This document shows positions 7,668-15,283 of a stretch of DNA of 64,000 nucleotides, one piece after another; the stretch's first letter is position 1, and each line of letters starts with the position of its first letter. The notes below the pieces were generated by a model that was not told the origin of the DNA, did no database searches, and worked only from the letters and a program-made list of their open reading frames with translations. A program made the translations under genes and the position numbers. The stretch comes from Acidimicrobiales bacterium. GTDB lineage: Bacteria; Actinomycetota; Acidimicrobiia; Acidimicrobiales; Poriferisodalaceae. The stretch lies in NCBI GenBank assembly GCA_041394185.1, contig JAWKIQ010000003.1:806001-870000 (forward strand), written 5' to 3'.

Positions 7668-9218
7668 ATGGCGGTTGACACCATGATCTTCGACAAGCTT
7701 TACAACATCATCTTCGGTGACCAGCAGCAGGCGTGGGCAGAGGCTGACGACGCAGGACGTCAGCAGATGCTCGAGGACGAGGGCCTCGACCAGCTGACCC
7801 CCGAGGACCTCCACGAGGCGGTCACCCTGATGAGCGAAGAGCTTCCTCCTGAGCAGGTGAGCCTGCTGGCTCCCTCCACGACCAGCGCCACCGCACAGGC
7901 TGCGGCCACCACGGCCCTGGCCGACCAGGACGTTTCCAACGCCGACACCACGGTGCAATCCGGCCCGGTCATCAACCAGGAGGTCGCCGGAGACACCACG
8001 GTCGCCGGCGGCAACGTGGGCGGCGTCAGCCAGGTCGATGCCAGCACAGCGGCTTCGCCGGTGACCAGCGGCCCTGTCTCTGCCCCAGCCCCAGCCCCGG
8101 CTCCGGCCCCGGCTGCGGCAGCCCCGACGCCTCCCCCCGCCCCACCTGTCGTCGAGGCGGCGACGCCGATCGAGGCGGTCACGCAGACCATCAACTACTA
8201 CGTCACCAACGTCACGAACAACGTCGACCAGAGCACCACCAACAACATCGACGACCGCGACACCGAGATCGACAACAGCGTCGAGATCGAGGGTGACGTG
8301 TTCGCCGAAGAGTTCGAGATCGAGAACACCACCCAAACCGCAGGTGACGGATCGGTTCAGCTCGGCGAGGATGCCAATGTCACCGACTCTCAGATCGCCA
8401 CGGACGGCGCAATCGCCGCCGACGGCTCGGTCGAGGGTGCGATCACCGGCGAGGTGACGGACTCGACTGTGGTCCAGGGCGATGTCAGCGGCGGCACCGT
8501 CACCGGCGACGTCGAGGGTGCCGTGCTGGGCGAGGGTGCCGAGGCAACTGGTCTGAACACTGGTGAGGTCGGCGGTGACATGATCACCAACACCGGCAGC
8601 GATGCCAACTTCGCCACAAACGGTTCGGAGATCAACGACCTCGACTCGGGCGGCGGCGACCTGGCCTTCGCCGACGACGGATCGGAGCTGACGCAGGTAG
8701 AGACCAGCGGTAGCGGCCCCACCACCGTGGGCGACGGCAACATCGTCGCCAATGGCGAGGGCGCTCAGGCAGCCGGCGGCGACGCCATCGACTCAGAGGG
8801 CAACGTCAACACCGGTGCCGGCAGCCAGACCAACCTGTCGATCGGCGACATCTCGAGCGGTGACGATCTGAACCTGAACCTTCAGGGCGATCAGACGGTG
8901 ACCGATGTCGAAACGACCAACGAGGACAACGACACCACCACCACCACCATCGAGGACAACGACACCACCACGACCACCCTCGAAGACAACGACACCACCA
9001 CGACCACCATCGAGGACAACGACACGATCATCGACACTGACACCGATATCTCGACAGATATCGAGACCGATATCGACACCACCGTCATCGAAGACTCGAC
9101 CTTCGCAGACGACGGATCGGCGGTGTCTGACGACTTCGGCACCTCGACGGCACTCGAGGAATCCGAGATGGTCATCGACGACAGCGTCGACATCAGCGAA
9201 GACATGGACATGGACTGA
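7668..9218 (+). CDS. IniB-like acidic repeat protein
   Basis: 516 residues, strongly acidic. The first 65 residues (IFDKLYNIIFGDQQQAWAE, then LDQLTPEDLHEAVTLM) resemble the N-terminal domain of mycobacterial IniB-type proteins. A Pro/Ala linker (about 138-163) is followed by an Asn/Asp-rich section, a long run of short Gly/Asp/Val repeats (GDVSGG, GDVEGAVLGEGAEA) that could fold as a beta-solenoid, and tandem EDNDTTTTTI decapeptides (residues 419-453). No signal peptide or membrane span is seen. An optimal AGGAAGG ribosome site precedes the ATG. Two dynamin-like genes follow, matching the iniB-iniA-iniC order; in mycobacteria that operon responds to cell-wall stress such as isoniazid. The biochemical role of IniB is unknown. 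Confidence 0.72.
   Translation: MAVDTMIFDKLYNIIFGDQQQAWAEADDAGRQQMLEDEGLDQLTPEDLHEAVTLMSEELPPEQVSLLAPSTTSATAQAAATTALADQDVSNADTTVQSGPVINQEVAGDTTVAGGNVGGVSQVDASTAASPVTSGPVSAPAPAPAPAPAAAAPTPPPAPPVVEAATPIEAVTQTINYYVTNVTNNVDQSTTNNIDDRDTEIDNSVEIEGDVFAEEFEIENTTQTAGDGSVQLGEDANVTDSQIATDGAIAADGSVEGAITGEVTDSTVVQGDVSGGTVTGDVEGAVLGEGAEATGLNTGEVGGDMITNTGSDANFATNGSEINDLDSGGGDLAFADDGSELTQVETSGSGPTTVGDGNIVANGEGAQAAGGDAIDSEGNVNTGAGSQTNLSIGDISSGDDLNLNLQGDQTVTDVETTNEDNDTTTTTIEDNDTTTTTLEDNDTTTTTIEDNDTIIDTDTDISTDIETDIDTTVIEDSTFADDGSAVSDDFGTSTALEESEMVIDDSVDISEDMDMD
8922..9026 (+). repeat. 30-bp tandem repeat coding for EDNDTTTTTI units
   Basis: Three full 30-bp units (8922-8951, 8952-8981, 8982-9011) and a partial fourth, in frame, with few base changes between units. 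The short period and near identity make this a likely site of copy-number variation between strains. Confidence 0.85.
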
Positions 9219-9245
9219 GCTGGAATTAATCCCTAGCGAGGTACA

Positions 9246-9281
9246 GACTCGGGTCCTGGCCGCAAGGCCGGGGCCCGAGTC
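9246..9281 (+). terminator. Strong hairpin between iniB-like and iniA-like genes
   Basis: A 16-bp stem (9246-9261 with 9266-9281, two G-U wobbles) closed by a GCAA tetraloop of the stable GNRA class. There is no T-run after it. It could be a partial terminator, or a 3' stabiliser that lets the iniB-like mRNA accumulate above the dynamin genes. Confidence 0.55.
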
Positions 9282-9333
9282 GGTTCATTGAACGGACCGG
9301 GTCCTCCTAGCAAGCCACCAAACGGACAGCCCA

Positions 9334-11151
9334 GTGAACACTCCACAGAAATCGACAAAGCGCAAGAGGGCCGAGGAGATCGTCGAGGCCGCCAAAGGGG
9401 CCGCATCGCGACTCGAGCGGGCCGACCTGCTGGCCCGGCTCGAGACCACTTCGGCACGGCTGGCCGAACCCGAGGTGACCGTTCTGGTCATCGGCGAGTT
9501 CAAGCAGGGCAAGTCCAGCTTGGTCAACGCCCTGATAAAGGCGCCGGTGTGCCCGGTCGACGACGACGTCGCCACGGCGGTGGCCACCGTCATCGGATAC
9601 GCAGACCACTCGAGGGCGTCGATCTCGTGCGAACCGCTCGACGATTCCGGCGAAGAGCAGCACTATGAGATCAAGGTCGCCGACGCCGGCGGCTTCGTGG
9701 TCTCGGGGCGCATCGCAGGCACCAACCAGAAGGTGAACACCGTCGAGGTCAGGATTCCCCGCAAGATTTTGAGGGCCGGCCTCAGGGTCGTCGACACCCC
9801 AGGCGTCGGGGGCCTCGAATCCGCTCACGGCAAGGCCACCATGGGCGCCCTGTCGATGACCGATGCGGTCATCTTCGTCACCGACAGTTCGCAGGAGCTG
9901 ACGGCCAGCGAACTCGAGTTCTTGAAGACCGCCCACCAGAGGTGCCCAAACGTCATCTGTGCCATGAGCAAGATCGACATCTACCCCCGCTGGTCGAAGA
10001 TCATGGAACTGAACCAGGGCCACCTGGCCGACGCCGGCCTCGAGATCGAGATATTCCCGATCGCTTCGCCACTGCGTACCCGGGCCCTCGAGCTCAACGA
10101 CGCCGCGCTGCACGACGAGAGCGGCTTTCCGGCCCTGATGGAGCGCATCGAACAAGAGATCCTGTCCTCGGCCGAGGCCATCCACGTGGGCATGGCGATG
10201 AAGGACGTGCGAGCGGTCGCCGACCAGCTCCTCGAGACCGAAACCACCAAACGCGAAGCCATTGCCGACCCTGCCACCAGAGAGGCACTGCTGGCCCGAG
10301 CCCACGAGGCCAGAGACCGCGCTGAGGGCATGAAGTTGGCGGCGACTCGGTGGCAGGTCGTACTGAACGACGGCTTCGCCGACCTGACCTCCAACACCGA
10401 CCACGACCTCAAGCAACGCACTCGGGCCCTGATAGCCGAGGTAGAGGACCTGATCGACGAGAACGACCCCGCAAAGATCGGAGACGAACTGTTTCCGATG
10501 GTCGAAGAACGGCTGATGGCCGACATCGCCGAGAACTACTACCTGCTGCGCCAAGACGCCGTAGACCTGTCGAAGCGGGTTCTCGAGGTCTTCGAGATCG
10601 ACTCCAACCTGGCCGACATCCAGGTGGCTTCGCCATCGGATTTGCTGGAAGACCGCCAGCGACTCGATGTCGAGCTGAGCGAAGCCCCGTCGTACGCCCA
10701 GTCGCTCCTCACCGGCATGCGCGGAAGCTACGGCGGCATGCTGATGTTCGGCATGCTCGGCGGGCTGGTGGGCCTGGCCACCTTCGGGCCCGTCACCTTG
10801 GCCATCGGTGGCTTCATGGGCCGCAAAGCGGCCAAAGAGGAACGACAACGCCAGCTGACACTTCGCCGCCAACAGGCCAAGATCGGCATCAAGAAGTACA
10901 TCGACGAGGTCGTGTTCAGCGTCTCGAAGCACAGCCGGGACACGCTGCGCCAGATTCAGCGAGACCTGCGCGACAGCAACCTCGAGCGGGCCAAGGAGTT
11001 GTCGACGACCGCCGCCGAATCGATGAAGGCGGCTCAGGTTGCGCTGAAGACCGACGAGGCAGAGCGCAACGCCGAGGTCAAGACACTCGATGCTTCGATC
11101 GACCAGCTCCAGCGAATACTGAAGGCCTCGGTGGAGGTGATGGACCAGTGA
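9334..11151 (+). CDS. Dynamin-like GTPase, IniA-like
   Basis: 605 residues (mycobacterial IniA is about 640). G1/Walker A GEFKQGKSS (54-62), G3 DTPGV (154-158) and G4 SKID (212-215) mark a GTPase domain, followed by long helical regions and a hydrophobic hairpin (about 470-500) rich in Gly and Met, as in bacterial dynamin-like proteins that insert into membranes. The C-terminal 100 residues are charged and probably coiled-coil. GTG start with no clear ribosome site; it follows the hairpin at 9246. The stop overlaps the start of the second GTPase (GTGA), so the two are made together, probably as a hetero-pair remodelling or repairing the membrane. Confidence 0.85.
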   Translation: MNTPQKSTKRKRAEEIVEAAKGAASRLERADLLARLETTSARLAEPEVTVLVIGEFKQGKSSLVNALIKAPVCPVDDDVATAVATVIGYADHSRASISCEPLDDSGEEQHYEIKVADAGGFVVSGRIAGTNQKVNTVEVRIPRKILRAGLRVVDTPGVGGLESAHGKATMGALSMTDAVIFVTDSSQELTASELEFLKTAHQRCPNVICAMSKIDIYPRWSKIMELNQGHLADAGLEIEIFPIASPLRTRALELNDAALHDESGFPALMERIEQEILSSAEAIHVGMAMKDVRAVADQLLETETTKREAIADPATREALLARAHEARDRAEGMKLAATRWQVVLNDGFADLTSNTDHDLKQRTRALIAEVEDLIDENDPAKIGDELFPMVEERLMADIAENYYLLRQDAVDLSKRVLEVFEIDSNLADIQVASPSDLLEDRQRLDVELSEAPSYAQSLLTGMRGSYGGMLMFGMLGGLVGLATFGPVTLAIGGFMGRKAAKEERQRQLTLRRQQAKIGIKKYIDEVVFSVSKHSRDTLRQIQRDLRDSNLERAKELSTTAAESMKAAQVALKTDEAERNAEVKTLDASIDQLQRILKASVEVMDQ

Positions 11152-12623
11152 CTCCACTCGACCATCAGATCGAGCATCTGTCGCAGCTCGCTTCCCAGGC
11201 TCTGGCCGGAACGTCAGCGCAGGCTTCTGTCGATGAAGCGCGCCGGCGTCTATACGAGCCCCTGCGCGTCGCCATCGCCGGCAAGGTGAAGGCTGGCAAG
11301 TCGACGCTGTTGAACGCCCTGGTCAGCGAGCGATTGGCCCCGACCGACGCCGGCGAGTGCACAAAGATCGTCACGTGGTACCGCGACGGCTCGACCTATC
11401 GGGTCACCATGCATCCGCGTGCCGGCGACCCGCGACAGCTGCCATTCGCCCGCGAGGAAGGCTCGCTGAACATCGACCTCAAGGGCATGCCGACCGCAGA
11501 CGTCGATCACCTCGAGGTCGAGTGGCCATCGTCGGCGTTGGCAGACATGACGCTGATCGACACGCCAGGCATCGACTCGATCAGCACCCATCTGTCCGAT
11601 CGCACCCACGAGTTCTTGAACCCCGACGACGGATCGAGCCCCACCGACGCAGTGCTGTATTTGATGCGGCACCTGCACGCCAGCGACGTGCGGTTCCTCG
11701 AGTCGTTCCATGACCAGGAGGCGTCGCGACCCAGCGCGATCAACTCGATCGGCATCTTGTCGCGGGCCGACGAGATCGGTGTCGGGCGCATCGACGCCCT
11801 CGGCTCGGCCCGGCGCATCGCCCAGAGATACGGCTCGGATCCGAAGATCCGCCGCCTGTGTCAGACAGTGCTGCCCGTAGCGGGTCTGCTCGCCGAGACG
11901 GCCACGACGCTGCGCCAGGACGAATTCAGGCTGTTGCGCATCCTGGCCGAGGCCGAGCGTGCCGAGGTCGATGCCCTGACGCTCACCGTCGACCGGTTTG
12001 CCAACGCAGAGACCGACCTGTCGATTGCGCCAATCGAAAGGGCCGAGCTGCTCGATCGGTTCGGCATCTTCGGTATCCGCTTGTCCAACGCACTGCTTCG
12101 CCAGGGTCGCGCCACGACCAGCACCGAACTGGCGAAGGTGCTCATCGACCGAAGCGGCCTGGGCGAGCTGAGAGCAACACTTCACAGCCACCTTGCAGCC
12201 CGCAGCGACATTCTGAGGGCCAGGTCGGCCCTTCTGGCACTGGACCGCATCGTCTCGGGGGTCGACGGTATCGACACGAGAGATTTCGACGTCGAACTCG
12301 AGCGCATCACGTCGAGTGTTCACGAGTTCGCAGAGGTGCAGCTGCTCAACGGGTTGCGGTCTGGATACGTCACGCTCTCGGAGTCCGATGTGCAGCGCGC
12401 CGAGCGGCTGTTGGGCGCGGCGGGTGGTCTTGCCCACCAGCGCCTCGATGCCGATGAGTCGACCACCGCGGCCGAGCTGGGTCGTTTGGCGTTGGATCAA
12501 CACAGCTACTGGCAGCGCCTCTCCGAGAACCCGCTGATGTCGCGCGACGCCGCTGACGCCGCCAGGGTGCTGACCCGCACCTGTGAAGGCCTCATAGCCG
12601 CCAGCCACGCTGCCCGGGTGTAG
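11148..12623 (+). CDS. Dynamin-like GTPase, IniC-like
   Basis: 491 residues from the GTG at 11148, essentially the length of mycobacterial IniC. Walker A GKVKAGKST (45-53), G3 DTPG (138-141) and G4 SRAD (205-208) are present. It has no hydrophobic hairpin, unlike its upstream partner, so it may depend on that partner for membrane contact. The frame runs open far upstream through the first GTPase gene, but the overlap start (GTGA) matches family length and domain start. Ends 9 bp before the convergent LuxR-type gene. Confidence 0.83.
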   Translation: MTPLDHQIEHLSQLASQALAGTSAQASVDEARRRLYEPLRVAIAGKVKAGKSTLLNALVSERLAPTDAGECTKIVTWYRDGSTYRVTMHPRAGDPRQLPFAREEGSLNIDLKGMPTADVDHLEVEWPSSALADMTLIDTPGIDSISTHLSDRTHEFLNPDDGSSPTDAVLYLMRHLHASDVRFLESFHDQEASRPSAINSIGILSRADEIGVGRIDALGSARRIAQRYGSDPKIRRLCQTVLPVAGLLAETATTLRQDEFRLLRILAEAERAEVDALTLTVDRFANAETDLSIAPIERAELLDRFGIFGIRLSNALLRQGRATTSTELAKVLIDRSGLGELRATLHSHLAARSDILRARSALLALDRIVSGVDGIDTRDFDVELERITSSVHEFAEVQLLNGLRSGYVTLSESDVQRAERLLGAAGGLAHQRLDADESTTAAELGRLALDQHSYWQRLSENPLMSRDAADAARVLTRTCEGLIAASHAARV

Positions 12624-12632
12624 CCCGACCGG

Positions 12633-15239
12633 CTAGGCCGGCGCTGGTTCGAGTTCGGCTCTGATCAGCTCGAGCATCTCCGCCCTGGAGTCGACCCCCA
12701 GGCGCTGCCGTATCCGCGCCACGTGATGCTCGACCGTTTTGGGCGAGATGAACAACTTGGCGCCCACCTGTTTGTAGGTCTGACCATCGCTGATCAACTG
12801 GGCCACCTCGAGCTCGCGCTCGGAGAGCTTGGCCGACAGCGGTGCATGACCGACCTCGCTGACCTTCAGATCGGCCCTCATCTCCCGCGCCGCTGCCAGC
12901 AGGCTCTTGGCCGCCACCTGGTCGTCGATGTGCATGGCTGCCGCGCCGACGATGCGGGTGGCCTCCCATCGAAACCCCAGAGACCGCAACTTCTGTCCGG
13001 CAACGGTGACCGCTTCTGCGTCGACATCGCGTGCCAGCGATCGACACCATGCCTGCATAGCCGAGACAAGGTCGCCCAAGCGTCCGCCCACGTCGGCGAA
13101 CTCGGCGATGCGGCTCGACAGCGACTCGGCTTCATGCCTGCGGTCGGCTGCGACGGCGACCTGCAGGTCGATCCAAGCCGTGAGGATCCGAACCGGTCGC
13201 TGCACACAAAGCGCCAGCGAACGATCGCGAGCCACACGTGCCGAATCGACCACGTCGGCATCTCCGAGCCGGGAGGCGCACACCATCGCCTCGCCATAGG
13301 CGACCAACCCCAAGAGGTCTGGAGGCTGCAACAACACCTCGTGCAGGTAAGGACGCAGCTGGTGAAGCCTGCCCAGGTCGTTTGCGCGCCTTGCAGCACC
13401 AGACGCGGCCGCCACCGCCACGAGGCGGTCGCTCGGCCCCAGGCTGTCCCAGTCGGCATGAGGGTCGACGGAGGTCTCGATCGAGCCCGACAACACAGAG
13501 ATCAGCTCGCTTCGCAACACCCTGCTGCGGCGAACGGCATCGGTGCGAGACGGTGCGGCCAGCGCGCGGTCGCAGACCAGACGGGCGAATCCCAGATCGG
13601 CCAGGTACACGCCCAGCCAGGTGGTGAAGCACGTGGCCGAGAACGGAAGCCTCTGATCGCGCAGTACCGCCAACTCGAGCGAGCTGGCATCGGATGCCGA
13701 CGCCAGCGACGCGACGAGATCGTCCACTCCCAGCAGGCACAGTGACACCGCTACCAGCCGTGCCACCTCAGACTGAGGGTCGGCCTTGGGACGAGACTGC
13801 ATCCCCTCGGTGACTATGTCGCAGTCGTCGTCGAGCAGGCCTGCAATCACCCGACACAAACCTGCCGACATGCGAGCCACCTCGCGCGTTTCAGGGTCGT
13901 CGCCGCTGGATACGATCTGTTCGAGGGCCCCTATGGCCTGCGACGGACGCCTGGCATCGACGTATGCGCCAGCCACCGCAAAGAGCTGATCAACCATGCC
14001 CGGCTGTCCGAGCACCGGCTCGGCGGCGCGGATTGCGTCGAGCGGGCGGCCCAGCCTTGCGCTGACGATGATACGTCTGGCGGCAACAGCACTGCGGTGG
14101 GCACCCGCCGATTCGGCTCGCTCGAGCCAGCCATCGGCCAAATCAGGAGCCACGTCGGCCAAATCATCACACGCGGCCAGATAGACCCGGATGGCCTCGT
14201 CCGAGTGGTCACCGCCGGCGAGCAAGTGTTCGGCCCTGCCGACGACGGCGTCGGCGCGGTCGGCGAGTGCCGCAGCGACGGCCAGGTGATAGCGGCTGCG
14301 CTCGGTGGGAGCCTGCAACTCGGGTACGACCTCGGCCACCAGCGGCACCGGCTCGGCGCTGTCGCCGTCGAGCAGGCCCTCGTCGTCGATCTCGTGCATG
14401 GCCTGGCCCAGGGCGCGGTGGTCTGTTACCGACTCGAGCTGGGCCACGAGCGGCTCGTCGGGTGAAGCACCAAAGCACATCGCCAGCAACACCTCGCGGG
14501 CCGCCGCCGGCAACAGGGCAACCCGCGACCGGACACCCTCGACCACATGCGGAGGTGGCGCCGACCCGGCGACCCAAGCCTCATAGGCGCTGCGCTCCAC
14601 CGAGCACGAGTCGGCCAACAGGTCGATCAGACCAACCACGCCACCACACATCGCAGTGGCGTGATCTATGGCTATCGGTCCCAGCTCTCCGATCGGCCCG
14701 ACGCCCACCCGACTGCGTGACGATTCCTCGTCGAGATGGCCCAACACCACCGCGGGATGGTCGAAGGTGAGGATCGAGTCGAGGTGGGCCAGGTGTTCGC
14801 GGTCCAAACGGGGCCGGTGACCCACCAACATTCGCAGCCCGAACGATTCACGTGCGTCTGCCACCGCGGCCAACAGTTCCAACGAGGCTGTGTCGAGCCA
14901 CTGCGCGTCGTCGATCACCAGCAGACCACCGTCTTGGAGCCCCTCGAGCAGCGCCCGCCGAGCCTTCAGCTTCACCAGCCGGGTGGCGTCGACGAGCAGT
15001 TCCTCGAGCACATCATCGGACAGCAACGACTCGATGGACGAGAAGGGTTCACTGGATCCGAGACGGCGACCCCTGATCCATCGGGTGGCGCTCACATCTG
15101 CGAGACCCGACGCAATGGTCGCCAGGGCAGCCGTCTTTCCGGCTCCCCCCTTGCCAACCACGACCCAGCCGCTGCGGCCGGGTGCATGCAGGCGCTCTTG
15201 GTCGAGCAATTCACGCATCGTGGCGATCTTCGCGCACAA
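12633..15239 (-). CDS. Large LuxR-type ATPase transcriptional regulator
   Basis: 868 residues. An N-terminal AAA/STAND-type ATPase has Walker A GKGGAGKT (29-36) and Walker B LLVIDDAQW. A long helical, Ala/Leu-rich middle likely forms TPR-like sensor repeats, and the C-terminal 65 residues are a LuxR/FixJ helix-turn-helix (LSERELEVAQLISDGQTYKQ, SPKTVEHHVARIRQRLG). TTG start preceded by GGAG at 7 nt. It lies 44 bp downstream of the Hsp70-like gene on the same strand and meets the iniBAC-like operon tail to tail. A large regulator of similar size (Rv0339c, as I recall) neighbours iniBAC in M. tuberculosis, so control of the dynamin operon is likely. Confidence 0.82.
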   Translation of the reverse strand: MCAKIATMRELLDQERLHAPGRSGWVVVGKGGAGKTAALATIASGLADVSATRWIRGRRLGSSEPFSSIESLLSDDVLEELLVDATRLVKLKARRALLEGLQDGGLLVIDDAQWLDTASLELLAAVADARESFGLRMLVGHRPRLDREHLAHLDSILTFDHPAVVLGHLDEESSRSRVGVGPIGELGPIAIDHATAMCGGVVGLIDLLADSCSVERSAYEAWVAGSAPPPHVVEGVRSRVALLPAAAREVLLAMCFGASPDEPLVAQLESVTDHRALGQAMHEIDDEGLLDGDSAEPVPLVAEVVPELQAPTERSRYHLAVAAALADRADAVVGRAEHLLAGGDHSDEAIRVYLAACDDLADVAPDLADGWLERAESAGAHRSAVAARRIIVSARLGRPLDAIRAAEPVLGQPGMVDQLFAVAGAYVDARRPSQAIGALEQIVSSGDDPETREVARMSAGLCRVIAGLLDDDCDIVTEGMQSRPKADPQSEVARLVAVSLCLLGVDDLVASLASASDASSLELAVLRDQRLPFSATCFTTWLGVYLADLGFARLVCDRALAAPSRTDAVRRSRVLRSELISVLSGSIETSVDPHADWDSLGPSDRLVAVAAASGAARRANDLGRLHQLRPYLHEVLLQPPDLLGLVAYGEAMVCASRLGDADVVDSARVARDRSLALCVQRPVRILTAWIDLQVAVAADRRHEAESLSSRIAEFADVGGRLGDLVSAMQAWCRSLARDVDAEAVTVAGQKLRSLGFRWEATRIVGAAAMHIDDQVAAKSLLAAAREMRADLKVSEVGHAPLSAKLSERELEVAQLISDGQTYKQVGAKLFISPKTVEHHVARIRQRLGVDSRAEMLELIRAELEPAPA

Positions 15240-15283
15240 CCATTAACTCCGCACGCGCAAAGTGGCGGTGCGGAGTCTCAGCG

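Noticed and set aside
8922..9026. Short regular repeats considered as a CRISPR array
   Set aside because: The units are directly abutting 30-bp in-frame coding repeats with no spacers.
10350..11147. Upstream extension of the IniC-like frame through the first dynamin gene
   Set aside because: The translation there is low-complexity Arg-rich; the GTGA overlap start at 11148 fits family length.
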